A DNA stretch of 64,000 nt from Nitrososphaera sp. (lineage in GTDB: Archaea > Thermoproteota > Nitrososphaeria > Nitrososphaerales > Nitrososphaeraceae): the NCBI GenBank assembly GCA_029263715.1, contig JAJUFP010000009.1:1-64000 (forward strand), given 5' to 3'. The notes under the pieces were generated by a model, which ran no database searches, had not been told where the DNA came from, and was given only the letters and a program-made list of their open reading frames with translations. Both the position numbers and the translations under genes were made by a program. Positions 9,447-17,989 of this stretch are shown here, one piece after another (position 1 is the first letter of the stretch; each line of letters begins with the position of its first letter).

Positions 9447-10289
9447 ATGACAAGGGGAATCACGCTTTCGATTGGCCTTAACGCGGTAGACCCAAAAAAA
9501 TACGACGGCTGGTCCGGCGAGCTGAACGCCTGCGAAGCAGATGCGCAGGATATATCAGAGATAGCCAAATCCCAGAACTTTGAACAGGTGATCACGCTCT
9601 TGACAAAGAATGCCACTAGAAGACAGGTAATGAGCAGTATCCGCAAGGCTGCAAAGACCTTGAAGTCCGGCGACATCTTTGTGCTCTATTATTCAGGCCA
9701 CGGCGGGCAGCTCCCAGACATCAACAACGATGAAGAACTAGACGAGGAAGATGAAACCTGGTGCCTGTACGATGGCGAGTTTGTGGATGACGAACTGTAC
9801 TCGCTGCTAAAGCAGTTTGCGCAGGGTGTCCGGGTTCTGGTCATGTCCGACAGCTGCCACAGCGGCACCGTAACCAAGCAGTTATACTATGGTGACAGAG
9901 TCGAGATCCGCAGCACCAACATCGATAGCCGTAAAACAAGATACAAGTTCATGCCATCTGATGTGGCACGCCGCGCCTACCGGGCAAACAAAGAGTTCTA
10001 CGACGGCATACTTGGGGACAAAAGCCTAAGGGAATCCCGGAACAAGGTCAAGGCCTCCGTCCTCCTGATATCCGGCTGCCAGGACAACCAGCTTTCGTCT
10101 GACGGCACGTTTAACAGCAAGTTTACCGCCGAGCTCTTGGGCGTGTGGAACCACAGCAGGTTTAGAGGCGACTACAAAAAGTTCCACAAAAGGATCGTCC
10201 GGCGCATGCCGCCAGACCAGACACCCAACTACTACCTGGTGGGGGAGAAAAACCCGGCCTTTGAAGCGCAAAAGCCGTTCTCCGTCTGA
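9447..10289 (+). CDS. Caspase-like (peptidase C14, metacaspase-type) protease
   Basis: The 280 residues contain the p20-like core of the C14 family. The catalytic dyad is H85 in YYSGHGGQ and C137 in SDSCHSGT. D135 directly before the Cys is typical of metacaspases, which cut after Arg or Lys, unlike caspases. An acidic insertion (about 93-104) follows the histidine loop. No prodomain, transmembrane segment or fused sensor is visible, so activity may be controlled by calcium or by partners. No neighbour suggests a pathway. It stands alone between the cupredoxin and the RPA-like gene. Confidence 0.88.
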   Translation: MTRGITLSIGLNAVDPKKYDGWSGELNACEADAQDISEIAKSQNFEQVITLLTKNATRRQVMSSIRKAAKTLKSGDIFVLYYSGHGGQLPDINNDEELDEEDETWCLYDGEFVDDELYSLLKQFAQGVRVLVMSDSCHSGTVTKQLYYGDRVEIRSTNIDSRKTRYKFMPSDVARRAYRANKEFYDGILGDKSLRESRNKVKASVLLISGCQDNQLSSDGTFNSKFTAELLGVWNHSRFRGDYKKFHKRIVRRMPPDQTPNYYLVGEKNPAFEAQKPFSV

Positions 10290-10460
10290 CTGATAGCCAT
10301 TCCAACCCGAGGAAGGGTAAAGCACCAGCAGGTCAGGTACAAACGGGTGGTGCGCTAACTCAAAGCATGCCTGCTGATTTGGTCCGTTAACAAAGCTGCC
10401 GCCTGGTTTTTGTCAAGATATATAGGCAAGTCCAACAATGATGTCCCTGGCTGAAGGTCT

Positions 10461-11900
10461 TTGTCCCTGAATTTTGCAGACATGGTCAACATAATGCTTA
10501 GGCAAAAACCCGATCTGACGGCAGAGATTATCCGGGACATGATTGATGAAAAAAAGCGCAAGGTTGGTGCCGGCTACCTTACAGATCAGGGGGCGCTCTT
10601 CCTAGTTGCTGCTGACCTGGGGATCTCGTTTGACAGCATACCAAAAACACAGTCTGGCCTAAAAGACATCTACATCGGTGCCAAGGACGTGACCGTCGTC
10701 GGGCGGATCATGAACATCTATCCTGTTTACAAATTTACAAGAAAGGAGACCAACGAGCAGTCCACCACACGGACGCTGGTAGTCTTTGACCGGGGCTCCA
10801 GGGTAAAGGTCAAGCTCTGGGACAAGCAGGTAAACCTCCCAGATGAGATGGGCCTGCAGGCCGGCGACCTGATAAAGATAGTCAAGGGGTACGTGCGGGC
10901 CGGCCTTGACGGCAAGCCTGTTATAAACCTGGGCAGTTACAGCTCCATTGAACTGGCGCAGGACGACCCCTCCATACCAACTATAGACTCGCTGACTGCC
11001 AACGTCGACGGCATCAGCGAAACGCAGGATTCTGCCGTAATTTCCGGGTACGTTAACTCAAATCCGCGGATAACCGACTTTGTCAACCAGCGCGGTGAAC
11101 CAAGCAAGTCGCTGCAGCTGCAGATCTCAAATGAATCCAACACCCGGACCCTGCGCGCCGTCATCTGGAACATAGATGAATCCCGCGTCCCCAAGGTCTT
11201 CAAGACCGGCACCAAGGTGCGACTGGTAGGCGTGCGGGTAAAACAGGGCAATCCGCAGTTTGGCAGCGGCGATTTTGAGATCCACGGCGACGAGGGCACA
11301 GCGCTGGAGTTCTCCGGCTCCCAAGAAGACGTGGACGTGATGCCATTGAGGATAATCTCTGTTGGTGAGGAGACTGGGCGGGGAAGCTTTGTCTGCCTTG
11401 CCGCAGACCGGGCAGGACGGGCCCTGACCATGACTGTGGACAACTCACTTGCAACTGCAAGCCAGCTGGCACCGGGGACGATGGTAGAGTGCGTCCCAAG
11501 CAGAATCTTTGGCAATTCTGTCACCCTGTCCAAGGAGGACTCGTACATCCGCGTCACTGACGATGACTCGTCATTTCCAAACCTGTCCAAGTTTGAGACC
11601 AAGATAAAGGATATTGCAGCCAATTCCGAGCCTGTCGTTGTGGAAGCAATAGTGTTGCAGGCGCCGGACACTGCCGATGTGAGCACGAAAACCGGCGAGG
11701 TTGTTCCGGTAACGTCCACGCTGCTTGGAGACGATACCGGCGAGATCCGCCTTGTAGGATGGCGCGCCCAGAGCTCGTCAGTCAACAAACTAACAGTAGG
11801 TGACAGGATAAGGCTCATCGGCGCAACTGCCGGCCCGGGAAGGGAAGGCAAGCCGGAACTAACGATGCGGCCCTACTCTTCCATACTGCATCTTGGCTAG
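10461..11900 (+). CDS. RPA-like single-stranded DNA-binding protein with several OB folds
   Basis: The 479-residue protein begins with a helical segment (MLRQKPDLTAEIIRDMI) as found ahead of archaeal RPA subunits. It continues with about four OB-fold repeats, recognisable by patterns like VVGRIMNIYPVYKF, VISGYVNSNPRI and RLVGVRVKQGNPQF. RPA proteins coat single-stranded DNA in replication and repair. The C-terminal zinc finger found in some RPAs is not seen. The frame opens with TTG at 10461, and an ATG at 10482 is an alternative with only the first seven residues lost. It is convergent with the Lhr helicase gene, ending just 3' to it with a 4-base overlap. Confidence 0.85.
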   Translation: MSLNFADMVNIMLRQKPDLTAEIIRDMIDEKKRKVGAGYLTDQGALFLVAADLGISFDSIPKTQSGLKDIYIGAKDVTVVGRIMNIYPVYKFTRKETNEQSTTRTLVVFDRGSRVKVKLWDKQVNLPDEMGLQAGDLIKIVKGYVRAGLDGKPVINLGSYSSIELAQDDPSIPTIDSLTANVDGISETQDSAVISGYVNSNPRITDFVNQRGEPSKSLQLQISNESNTRTLRAVIWNIDESRVPKVFKTGTKVRLVGVRVKQGNPQFGSGDFEIHGDEGTALEFSGSQEDVDVMPLRIISVGEETGRGSFVCLAADRAGRALTMTVDNSLATASQLAPGTMVECVPSRIFGNSVTLSKEDSYIRVTDDDSSFPNLSKFETKIKDIAANSEPVVVEAIVLQAPDTADVSTKTGEVVPVTSTLLGDDTGEIRLVGWRAQSSSVNKLTVGDRIRLIGATAGPGREGKPELTMRPYSSILHLG

Positions 11901-14695
11901 TCGTTCCAGAACCCGCGGGTTATCACATACTGCTTTTCTGCCTCGTAGATGCTCCTGTACATCTGCTCGTCGTCGATGTAGTTTCGCAGTATTCTGGCGC
12001 CGGTGTCCGCACCCACGCCGTGGCCGGCCAGCACCACCAGCGCCTTCTTGCCGAAGTTGTTGACCAGCGAAGCCACCTTCCACGCGCGTTCAAAACGGTG
12101 ATCCTCTTCCTCAGACAGCTTGGATCCTGCAAGCCTCCTCTGAATTATCCTGGACAGGTCGTTGTCAGACCAGAAAGTTGCCGTAACAAGCCGTGACCTG
12201 CAGGTGGGGCATACAATGCCTTCTGGAGCCTCCCTTGTTTCCATTACCCGCTCCCATTTGCCGCATCGGATGCATACCAGCCGGTGCTTTGTCTTTTCAA
12301 GCCGCTCCTTTACCAGCTCTATGACTCCCTTCTCGATGCTCTGGGGAGCTGCGGCCGACTTGGCAGAGTGCTCCATTATCGGTCTTGCGAGATCAGAAAA
12401 CTGCGTTACTTCGATCCAGTGGATCTTGATTCTGCCCTGCTTGATGTCCTCAAGAACCCTGCGCGCCTGCTCAATGTCATGCTTGTCATGGACAAGCTCC
12501 CTGATGGATTCGAAGCTCACCGGAGTCTTTGCATACCTGTCGTAGATCATCCTTGCAACCTTTTTGTCGTACAACGCTTCGCGGCTGAGCATCCCAAACC
12601 TTTTGGCCACCATCCAGACCTTCCAGTTCATCTGGTGCGTGCCGGCAAGCGAGGCAATGATGACGGGCTCAAGGTCGTACACGTCGGCAAGGGTGGCCTC
12701 TATGCGGCCCCGGGTCAGCCGCGCACTTGAGGTAAGCATTATCCTGTAAGCGTCTGACCTTGACTCCACGACGTAGCCAAGCTGGGACGAAAGTATGGTT
12801 GAAAGCAGCGACGCCAGCGTGTTGTTGATCTTTGAGCCAAATGCAGAATGAACCACCGCGGTGTTTCGTGCACCCAGACTTTCCACGACAATGTTCTCTG
12901 AATCCGGGATTATTTTTAGTGCAGACAGCGTGTCGTCCATTATGGGCGTTGAGAGCTTGACCTGCTTTTTTGCCGCCTGGTTTCTGATCCTGCCAACTTC
13001 CTCTGCGGTCTTGAAATCCACCGGTATCATCTCGCCAACCCAGTAGGGGATGTTTATGGCAGCCCCGCGCAGGGGCTCTACGTTGACGGTCATCCTTCCC
13101 TCGTCTACTGACAGGATGCGCCACTGCGAGCCCTTGAGGACAAAGACGTTTCCCCTATCTCCGTAGTCGCCGACAAACTGCTGGTCCAAAGTCCCGATCC
13201 TGCGCTTGCTTATGGTATCGACAACCTCGAATTTGAGCACATGCGGTATCATGGACAGGTTTTCAAAATAGTACTTGTACGCCTTTATCCTGCGCACGTA
13301 GGATCTCTTTTCCCTGTCGTACTTGATGATGTTGTGACCTGCCAGTATCTCAAGGCAGTTTTCCACATCGGGTATCCCAATGTTTCTGTACGGGTATGCC
13401 CTGCTGACAAGGTCGAACGCCGCATCGACGCTGATGGGATCTCTAGTCTGCATCGCAAGACCCACCAGCTGATGGGCCATGGCATCCAGCGCACCTTCGT
13501 GCATGTTCTGTTCCTCTATGGAGCCTCTCTTCATCCTGTTTATGATGGCAAAGGCCTCTATCTCGTCGTCCGGGTTGTTTACTACAAGCAGCCCTTTGGC
13601 AAAGGTTCTCTGCTTGTGCCTGCTTCTGCCTATGCGCTGCATCAGCTTGGAAACCTGCCTTGGAGAGCCGTAGTGTACCACCAGATCTACAGAACCGATG
13701 TCAAGACCCAGCTCCAATGAACTGGTGCATACGACTATGCCGGCCTCGCCGGCCCTCAAGGTGTGCTCCGTCTCCTCGCGCATCTCCTTTGACAGCGAGC
13801 CGTGATGAATGTCAACTTTGATCTCCGACTGGTTCTTCATTATGGTGCCAAGGTATTCGGCCTCGTCTCTGGTGTTGGTGAAAAGCAGGACGGATCCTTC
13901 AACCTTGTTGTCCTTGACATACTCGATGATGAAGTGCGCGACGTTGTTAAGCGAGCCCTTGACGTACCTGACGTCTATATCGTAGCCTCTTGACGAGCCG
14001 TCCGTCAGCACGGCATACCGGCGGTCCGTGCCAGAAACAAACCTGGCAGCCTCCTTCAGGTTGCCAACAGTAGCGGAAAGACCTATCCTTGTTACGTGCT
14101 TTTCTGATGCCGCCTGCAGCCGCTCAAGGCTTATTGACAGGTGCGCGCCGCGTTCGCTTGGAACCAGCTCGTGCACCTCGTCGATGATCACAAACTCAAG
14201 ACCCTTCAATGCGGCAAGGATCTTTTCGCTGGTAAGCACAACTGCCAATGATTCTGGCGTTGTTATCAGGATGTCCGGTGGGTCCTCGACTATCTTCTTT
14301 CTGGCCTTTATGGCCGTGTCACCGTGGCGTATCTCGACGCGCAGCCCGTCGGACTGGGCGTAGTGAATAACCCTTCTCAGGACATCGTTGTTAAGCGCCC
14401 TTAATGGGGTAATGTACATGGCCCTTATGCTGCCCTGCAGGGCAGGGTTTTGGGCAAGCATGGTAAACACGGGCATCACCGCAGCTTCTGTCTTGCCAGA
14501 GCCAGTTGGGGCAACCAAAAGACAGTTGATCCGCCTTGAAATCACCGGCAGGGCCTTTTTCTGTATTGTTGTAAGCTGCTGGAATCCTTCCCTGGCGAAT
14601 TTCTCGGATACTAGTCTTTCTAGCAGCTCACTTTCTGTCCTTGTCTGCAGCTCCATGCTGCTGATGCTGCCTGAACTTTGAATCAGATCTTTCAT
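11897..14695 (-). CDS. lhr: Lhr-family DEAD/DEAH-box helicase
   Basis: The 932-residue superfamily 2 helicase has Walker A APTGSGKT at 62-69, DEVH at 172-175, SAT at 207-209, and motif VI as QRIGRSRHK. After the two RecA domains comes the Lhr-specific winged-helix and beta-barrel region (GAAINIPYWVGEMIP). A C-terminal four-Cys zinc ribbon follows (CIRC ... CPTC). Lhr proteins unwind DNA and RNA-DNA hybrids 3' to 5' and are linked to repair. A second ATG at 14656 would also keep all motifs. The gene overlaps a small membrane-protein gene upstream, so the two may be translated together. Confidence 0.92.
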   Translation of the reverse strand: MKDLIQSSGSISSMELQTRTESELLERLVSEKFAREGFQQLTTIQKKALPVISRRINCLLVAPTGSGKTEAAVMPVFTMLAQNPALQGSIRAMYITPLRALNNDVLRRVIHYAQSDGLRVEIRHGDTAIKARKKIVEDPPDILITTPESLAVVLTSEKILAALKGLEFVIIDEVHELVPSERGAHLSISLERLQAASEKHVTRIGLSATVGNLKEAARFVSGTDRRYAVLTDGSSRGYDIDVRYVKGSLNNVAHFIIEYVKDNKVEGSVLLFTNTRDEAEYLGTIMKNQSEIKVDIHHGSLSKEMREETEHTLRAGEAGIVVCTSSLELGLDIGSVDLVVHYGSPRQVSKLMQRIGRSRHKQRTFAKGLLVVNNPDDEIEAFAIINRMKRGSIEEQNMHEGALDAMAHQLVGLAMQTRDPISVDAAFDLVSRAYPYRNIGIPDVENCLEILAGHNIIKYDREKRSYVRRIKAYKYYFENLSMIPHVLKFEVVDTISKRRIGTLDQQFVGDYGDRGNVFVLKGSQWRILSVDEGRMTVNVEPLRGAAINIPYWVGEMIPVDFKTAEEVGRIRNQAAKKQVKLSTPIMDDTLSALKIIPDSENIVVESLGARNTAVVHSAFGSKINNTLASLLSTILSSQLGYVVESRSDAYRIMLTSSARLTRGRIEATLADVYDLEPVIIASLAGTHQMNWKVWMVAKRFGMLSREALYDKKVARMIYDRYAKTPVSFESIRELVHDKHDIEQARRVLEDIKQGRIKIHWIEVTQFSDLARPIMEHSAKSAAAPQSIEKGVIELVKERLEKTKHRLVCIRCGKWERVMETREAPEGIVCPTCRSRLVTATFWSDNDLSRIIQRRLAGSKLSEEEDHRFERAWKVASLVNNFGKKALVVLAGHGVGADTGARILRNYIDDEQMYRSIYEAEKQYVITRGFWND

Positions 14696-14783
14696 AAACC
14701 ATTACTGCAAACAGGCCGACCACAAACAATCCTACAGCGACGATGACATAGGAATCAAAGTTTGCAATCGCTTCGCCTACCAT
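14628..14783 (-). CDS. Small single-helix membrane protein (51 aa)
   Basis: This short frame encodes MVGEAIANFDSY, then a hydrophobic helix (about residues 12-30), then a polar, His- and Gln-rich tail. It is preceded by a clear Shine-Dalgarno-like sequence, AGGAGATCA at 14791-14799 on the minus strand, eight bases before the ATG. That is rare among the leaderless genes here and is the main support for the gene. It overlaps the 5' end of lhr in another frame, so ribosomes may pass from one to the other. Function is unknown. Confidence 0.6.
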   Translation of the reverse strand: MVGEAIANFDSYVIVAVGLFVVGLFAVMVYERSDSKFRQHQQHGAADKDRK

Positions 14784-14790
14784 CCGTAAT

Positions 14791-14799
14791 TGATCTCCT
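14791..14799 (-). promoter_or_regulatory. Shine-Dalgarno sequence deciding the start of the 51-aa membrane protein
   Basis: The minus strand reads AGGAGATCA, complementary in part to the pyrimidine-rich 3' end of archaeal 16S rRNA, seven to eight bases before the ATG at 14783. Confidence 0.5.
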
Positions 14800-14913
14800 G
14801 TTGGACAATAAAAGCATTCGTATGCGCATTCTGGGAATTGTTAGATAAAATTGATATTCTCAGAAATGAGAATTGCATCTTGTTTTAAATTCGGCAGAAA
14901 AAGTGACTTCTCT

Positions 14914-16671
14914 ATGAATCTCTCTGCCAAGATTAGTGCAGTTGCGATTGCTACAATAATAGCTTTTGCACCATTGGTCTTAAATGTAAACACTCCGGCA
15001 TTTGCACAAGAAGAGTCTGATTTTATTACAAATGCGGAGTTCATCAAAGGCCATCTGGAACAGGCAGTCGCAAACAAAGAATCTGGAAATATAGAACTAG
15101 CCATTGCTCACGCAGGTCACCCAATTGAAGAAGTATTTACACTAATGGAAGAGCCGCTGTCTGATGCAAACCCTCAACTTGCGGCAGACTTGAAGGCAAA
15201 ACTCACAGCCCTTCCAAACGCAGCCAATTCAGATACTAGCTTGGCATTTGAACAAAAAGTGACTGAAATAGTCGACCTGATTGACGAGGCGGTTGAGGCC
15301 GTTGCCGGTGAAGATATAGAGGTTGCTACTGTGGTGGTCGTGATCTCAAACCTCCTAGAGACTGCAGAGCATGAATACGAGGAAGGAGTTGAGAACGGGC
15401 AGATCAAGGAGATGATCGAATACCAGGACGCAAGCGCCTTCATAAGCCGGGCAAATGCACTGTTTGAAACCGTCAAGGCCGATATAGACGAGCACGAGGC
15501 CGAAGAAATAGAAGGGTTTCTTGAACAGCTTGTCAACAGTGTCAATGCAAAGGCTGATCCCAGCGATATCGAGACCCTTGTATCCGGCATAATGCATGAG
15601 TTTGAAGAGGCGGTGCCATCCGGCGCCGAAAATGAGAATGTAAAGTTTGCTGCCAACATCGAATTCATCAAGGGACACTTGGCGCAGGCCATGGCAAACA
15701 AACAAGCCGGAAGTGTCGAGCTTGCCATCGCTCACTCCGGTCATCCAATCGAAGAAGTTTTCTCCCTGATTGAAGAAGAACTGGCCGAACACGATGAAGC
15801 GCTGAGTACCCAGCTAAAGAGTTCTCTTACCGCACTGGGAAACCAGGCAAATACCCTTTCTGCTTCAGATTTCCAGAGCAAGGTAGCAGAAATTAATGAA
15901 ATGCTTGACAAAGCCTACACCTCTGTTATAGAACAGGAAGAAAGAAGCGATCCAAAATTCAACGCATTGGTGGTGATCACTTTGCTTGAAACTGCGGAGC
16001 ATGAATATGAAGAAGCTGTTGAAGGCGGCAAGATTGTAGAGATGATAGAGTACCAGGACTCGACGGCGTTCATTGCAAGAGCAGAAGCGGTCTTTGATTC
16101 ATTCAAGGCACAGGTTCCGAGCCATGAGGCCGAGGAGACAGAAGAATTCTTTGAACATCTGAACTCGCTTACCAAAGCCAACGCCGGCCTTGAAGAAGTA
16201 GAGATCGTGATCGGCGGCATAGTGCATGAATTAGAAGAAGCGCTGGGCCTTGAAGAAGAAGAGGAAGAGACCGAACTTGGCGGCTGGGAATACATAGCCC
16301 GGATAAATGATCTTCTGGATGAGGCAGCAGAAGAATACGAAGAAGGTAATGCGCAGAGGGCCAAGGCACTAGCTGTAGAAGCATACCTTGAAAACTACGA
16401 AAACATCGAAAGCGATATCAAAGCAGACGACCCCGAGCTCATGGAAAAGATCGAGATCGACATGCGCGTGAACCTGGTCAAGATGATCGACGACGGAAGG
16501 CCCGTTGACGAGGTCAAGGCTCACATAAGCATGATCAAGACCGATCTTCAGACCGCCAAGGCAGTTGTGACTCCAGAATTTCCGGTAACCATGGCCATAA
16601 TCGTGGTCGTGATGGCCAGCGTCGTTGCCATGGCCCGGTTCAGGGGATCGATATTCCGACCGTCGGTCTGA
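14914..16671 (+). CDS. Secreted acidic protein with duplicated helical module and PEF-type C-terminal anchor
   Basis: The chosen ATG (14914) starts a signal peptide of about 32 residues ending in PAFAQE. A TTTTAAAT box at 14882-14889 fits a leaderless start here. The mature protein (585 residues in all) has two homologous modules of about 200 residues (roughly 39-236 and 242-445). Each carries AEFIKGHL or IEFIKGHL, AHxGHPIEEVF, LLETAEHEYEE and MIEYQD motifs rich in Glu and His. A shorter helical part follows. The end is TPEFPVTMAIIVVVMASV plus a basic tail, resembling the PEFG-CTERM sorting signal of thaumarchaea, so it is probably exported and anchored by an archaeosortase. His/Glu pairs might bind metal. 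Confidence 0.8.
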   Translation: MNLSAKISAVAIATIIAFAPLVLNVNTPAFAQEESDFITNAEFIKGHLEQAVANKESGNIELAIAHAGHPIEEVFTLMEEPLSDANPQLAADLKAKLTALPNAANSDTSLAFEQKVTEIVDLIDEAVEAVAGEDIEVATVVVVISNLLETAEHEYEEGVENGQIKEMIEYQDASAFISRANALFETVKADIDEHEAEEIEGFLEQLVNSVNAKADPSDIETLVSGIMHEFEEAVPSGAENENVKFAANIEFIKGHLAQAMANKQAGSVELAIAHSGHPIEEVFSLIEEELAEHDEALSTQLKSSLTALGNQANTLSASDFQSKVAEINEMLDKAYTSVIEQEERSDPKFNALVVITLLETAEHEYEEAVEGGKIVEMIEYQDSTAFIARAEAVFDSFKAQVPSHEAEETEEFFEHLNSLTKANAGLEEVEIVIGGIVHELEEALGLEEEEEETELGGWEYIARINDLLDEAAEEYEEGNAQRAKALAVEAYLENYENIESDIKADDPELMEKIEIDMRVNLVKMIDDGRPVDEVKAHISMIKTDLQTAKAVVTPEFPVTMAIIVVVMASVVAMARFRGSIFRPSV

Positions 16672-16675
16672 TCCC

Positions 16676-16697
16676 TTCTTTTTCCTCCTTTTTTGTT
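16676..16697 (+). terminator. Pyrimidine/T-rich terminator
   Basis: Two T runs (five and six Ts) separated by a short C-rich stretch begin a few bases after the stop of the duplicated secreted protein. T-rich tracts of this kind end transcription in archaea. Confidence 0.5.
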
Positions 16698-16801
16698 TAC
16701 ATCATTCTAAAAAATAAGACTCGTTCTTTTACAATGACCATGCTTACAAGCGTTATCTCATCAAGAAACATACTCCAACATCAACACATATTCAGATCGT
16801 G

Positions 16802-17170
16802 CTACGATGCAGTGATGTTGTCTATGTTTATCAGTGCAGAGGATATTCTGACATCGTTCTTTTCAAACTGCAGGACGACCTGATCTTTTGTAAGGTTAAA
16901 CTCCATAGATTTGATCTTGCTTCTGTAGTAAAAGACCTTCTTTCCCTTTCCGTCAAGCTCGATTCGTTCTACAAACAGGATTCCAACTTCGTGGAGCTTT
17001 TTGATCTTTTTGTAAGTCGAGCTTAATGGAAGCGAGTTTTCCAAGGAAATCTGAATAGCAGTCTTTGCATCATCGATGGTGGACATGATTATCCTGTACG
17101 ACATGCCGTCCACAAGCTCTTGCAGCAACGGCATAGCAGTTGAGTGATCATCAAATGTCAATACGTTCAT
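16802..17170 (-). CDS. Small winged-helix transcriptional regulator
   Basis: The 122-residue protein has an ArsR/TrmB-like winged helix at about residues 20-85. AIQISLENSLPLSSTYKKIKKL forms the helix-turn-helix, and FVERIELDGKGKKVFYYRSK forms the wing. The C-terminal part is short, with no obvious ligand or metal site (no cysteines). The ATG lies 7 bases from a tandem pair of identical dyads (17177-17204) next to a TATA box, so the regulator very probably controls itself. The nearest genes to its 3' side are on the other strand, so its wider regulon cannot be read here. Confidence 0.75.
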   Translation of the reverse strand: MNVLTFDDHSTAMPLLQELVDGMSYRIIMSTIDDAKTAIQISLENSLPLSSTYKKIKKLHEVGILFVERIELDGKGKKVFYYRSKIKSMEFNLTKDQVVLQFEKNDVRISSALINIDNITAS

Positions 17171-17176
17171 GGTCAG

Positions 17177-17204
17177 TTAGGTGGGCCTAATTAGGTTTGC
17201 CTAA
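17177..17204. promoter_or_regulatory. Tandem operator: two TTAGG-N4-CCTAA dyads
   Basis: Two perfect 5-4-5 inverted repeats sit head to tail without a gap: TTAGGTGGGCCTAA (17177-17190) and TTAGGTTTGCCTAA (17191-17204). They fill the space between the TATA box and the ATG of the regulator at 17170, so a bound dimer pair would block transcription start. The half site resembles those of DtxR-type metal regulators, though the adjacent regulator does not look like that family. Confidence 0.75.
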
Positions 17205-17212
17205 TATTTAAA
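17203..17212 (-). promoter_or_regulatory. TATA box of the winged-helix regulator
   Basis: On the minus strand the sequence reads TTTAAATATT, about 35 bases from the ATG at 17170, and it touches the first dyad of the operator. Confidence 0.5.
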
Positions 17213-17281
17213 CAGTCTTGGATTTGGTCCCGCATAATTAAAGGTCATAGTTTAAGGCGTCAAATGCTAGGTTACAGAAAC

Positions 17282-17863
17282 TCAAATGGGCGGATAAACG
17301 AACAGTTCTTTTACAGATTGATATGCTTCAGCCATTGATTTTAGGGTTCTTTTATCTAAATTATGTCCAATCTTAGGCTCTCCCGTCTGTACGTCAAAAT
17401 CAACAAATGAGCTATCCAATCTCAACCTATGACCTTGTTCGATCAATTCTTTTATTGAAGATTTCAAGTTCCTTAGGCACGGTTCGGATTCTTTGCTCGC
17501 CTGTTTGTTTTCTTCAGGATAGTTGCTAAAGACTACTCCCGTCTTGATTTCGTCTTCGTGCGTTTCCTCCAATAATTGAAGAAAGACTTTCAGCTTAAAC
17601 TCATGATCGTACAAATGATCGCTTTTTGTCAGTGTAATTGTGTTGGCTTGGCTAACTGATTTGATCTTGTCATAAATGATTTTAGCCTTGCCGATCTCCT
17701 CAAATGCAAGTTGCATGAGGACCGGAACGTACTGTAGGCGGTCATTTGCACATAAGAATATAGCATCATTCATGAGTGCCCATGCATTTGATTTGCACAT
17801 ATTGATCGATTTGTAAGCTTGTGATACTGTGATAGTAATTGCTTCTTGGGGTTTCTTTGCCAT
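17282..17863 (-). CDS. AbiV-like HEPN-domain protein
   Basis: From the ATG at 17863 the product has 193 residues. The segment AWALMNDAIFLCANDR followed by VLMQLAFEEIGKAKII (about 27-63), and then a DHEFKLK stretch (86-92), matches the AbiV family of HEPN proteins. In that family EEIGKA and a following H-x-x-K are the conserved core. AbiV of Lactococcus stops phage growth by blocking translation, but chromosomal relatives are widespread and mostly untested. No R-x4-6-H RNase motif is clear. The region is AT-richer than the flanking metabolic DNA. No partner toxin or nuclease is adjacent. Confidence 0.65.
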   Translation of the reverse strand: MAKKPQEAITITVSQAYKSINMCKSNAWALMNDAIFLCANDRLQYVPVLMQLAFEEIGKAKIIYDKIKSVSQANTITLTKSDHLYDHEFKLKVFLQLLEETHEDEIKTGVVFSNYPEENKQASKESEPCLRNLKSSIKELIEQGHRLRLDSSFVDFDVQTGEPKIGHNLDKRTLKSMAEAYQSVKELFVYPPI

Positions 17864-17989
17864 GTTTCTAGTGAACATAAAGACTTACTTTAGCTTGCTG
17901 TCTGGATAGTTGCGTTTTGAATTACAGTTATCCGTTATTTCGACCTTCAATCTTGGTCCCTACTATTTCAATGGTCGTCTGAGGTCCTT

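Noticed and set aside
10937-11851. Minus-strand frame of 304 residues opposite the RPA-like gene
   Set aside because: The composition is Ser/Thr/Arg-rich without domain pattern. The plus strand codes for clear OB folds.
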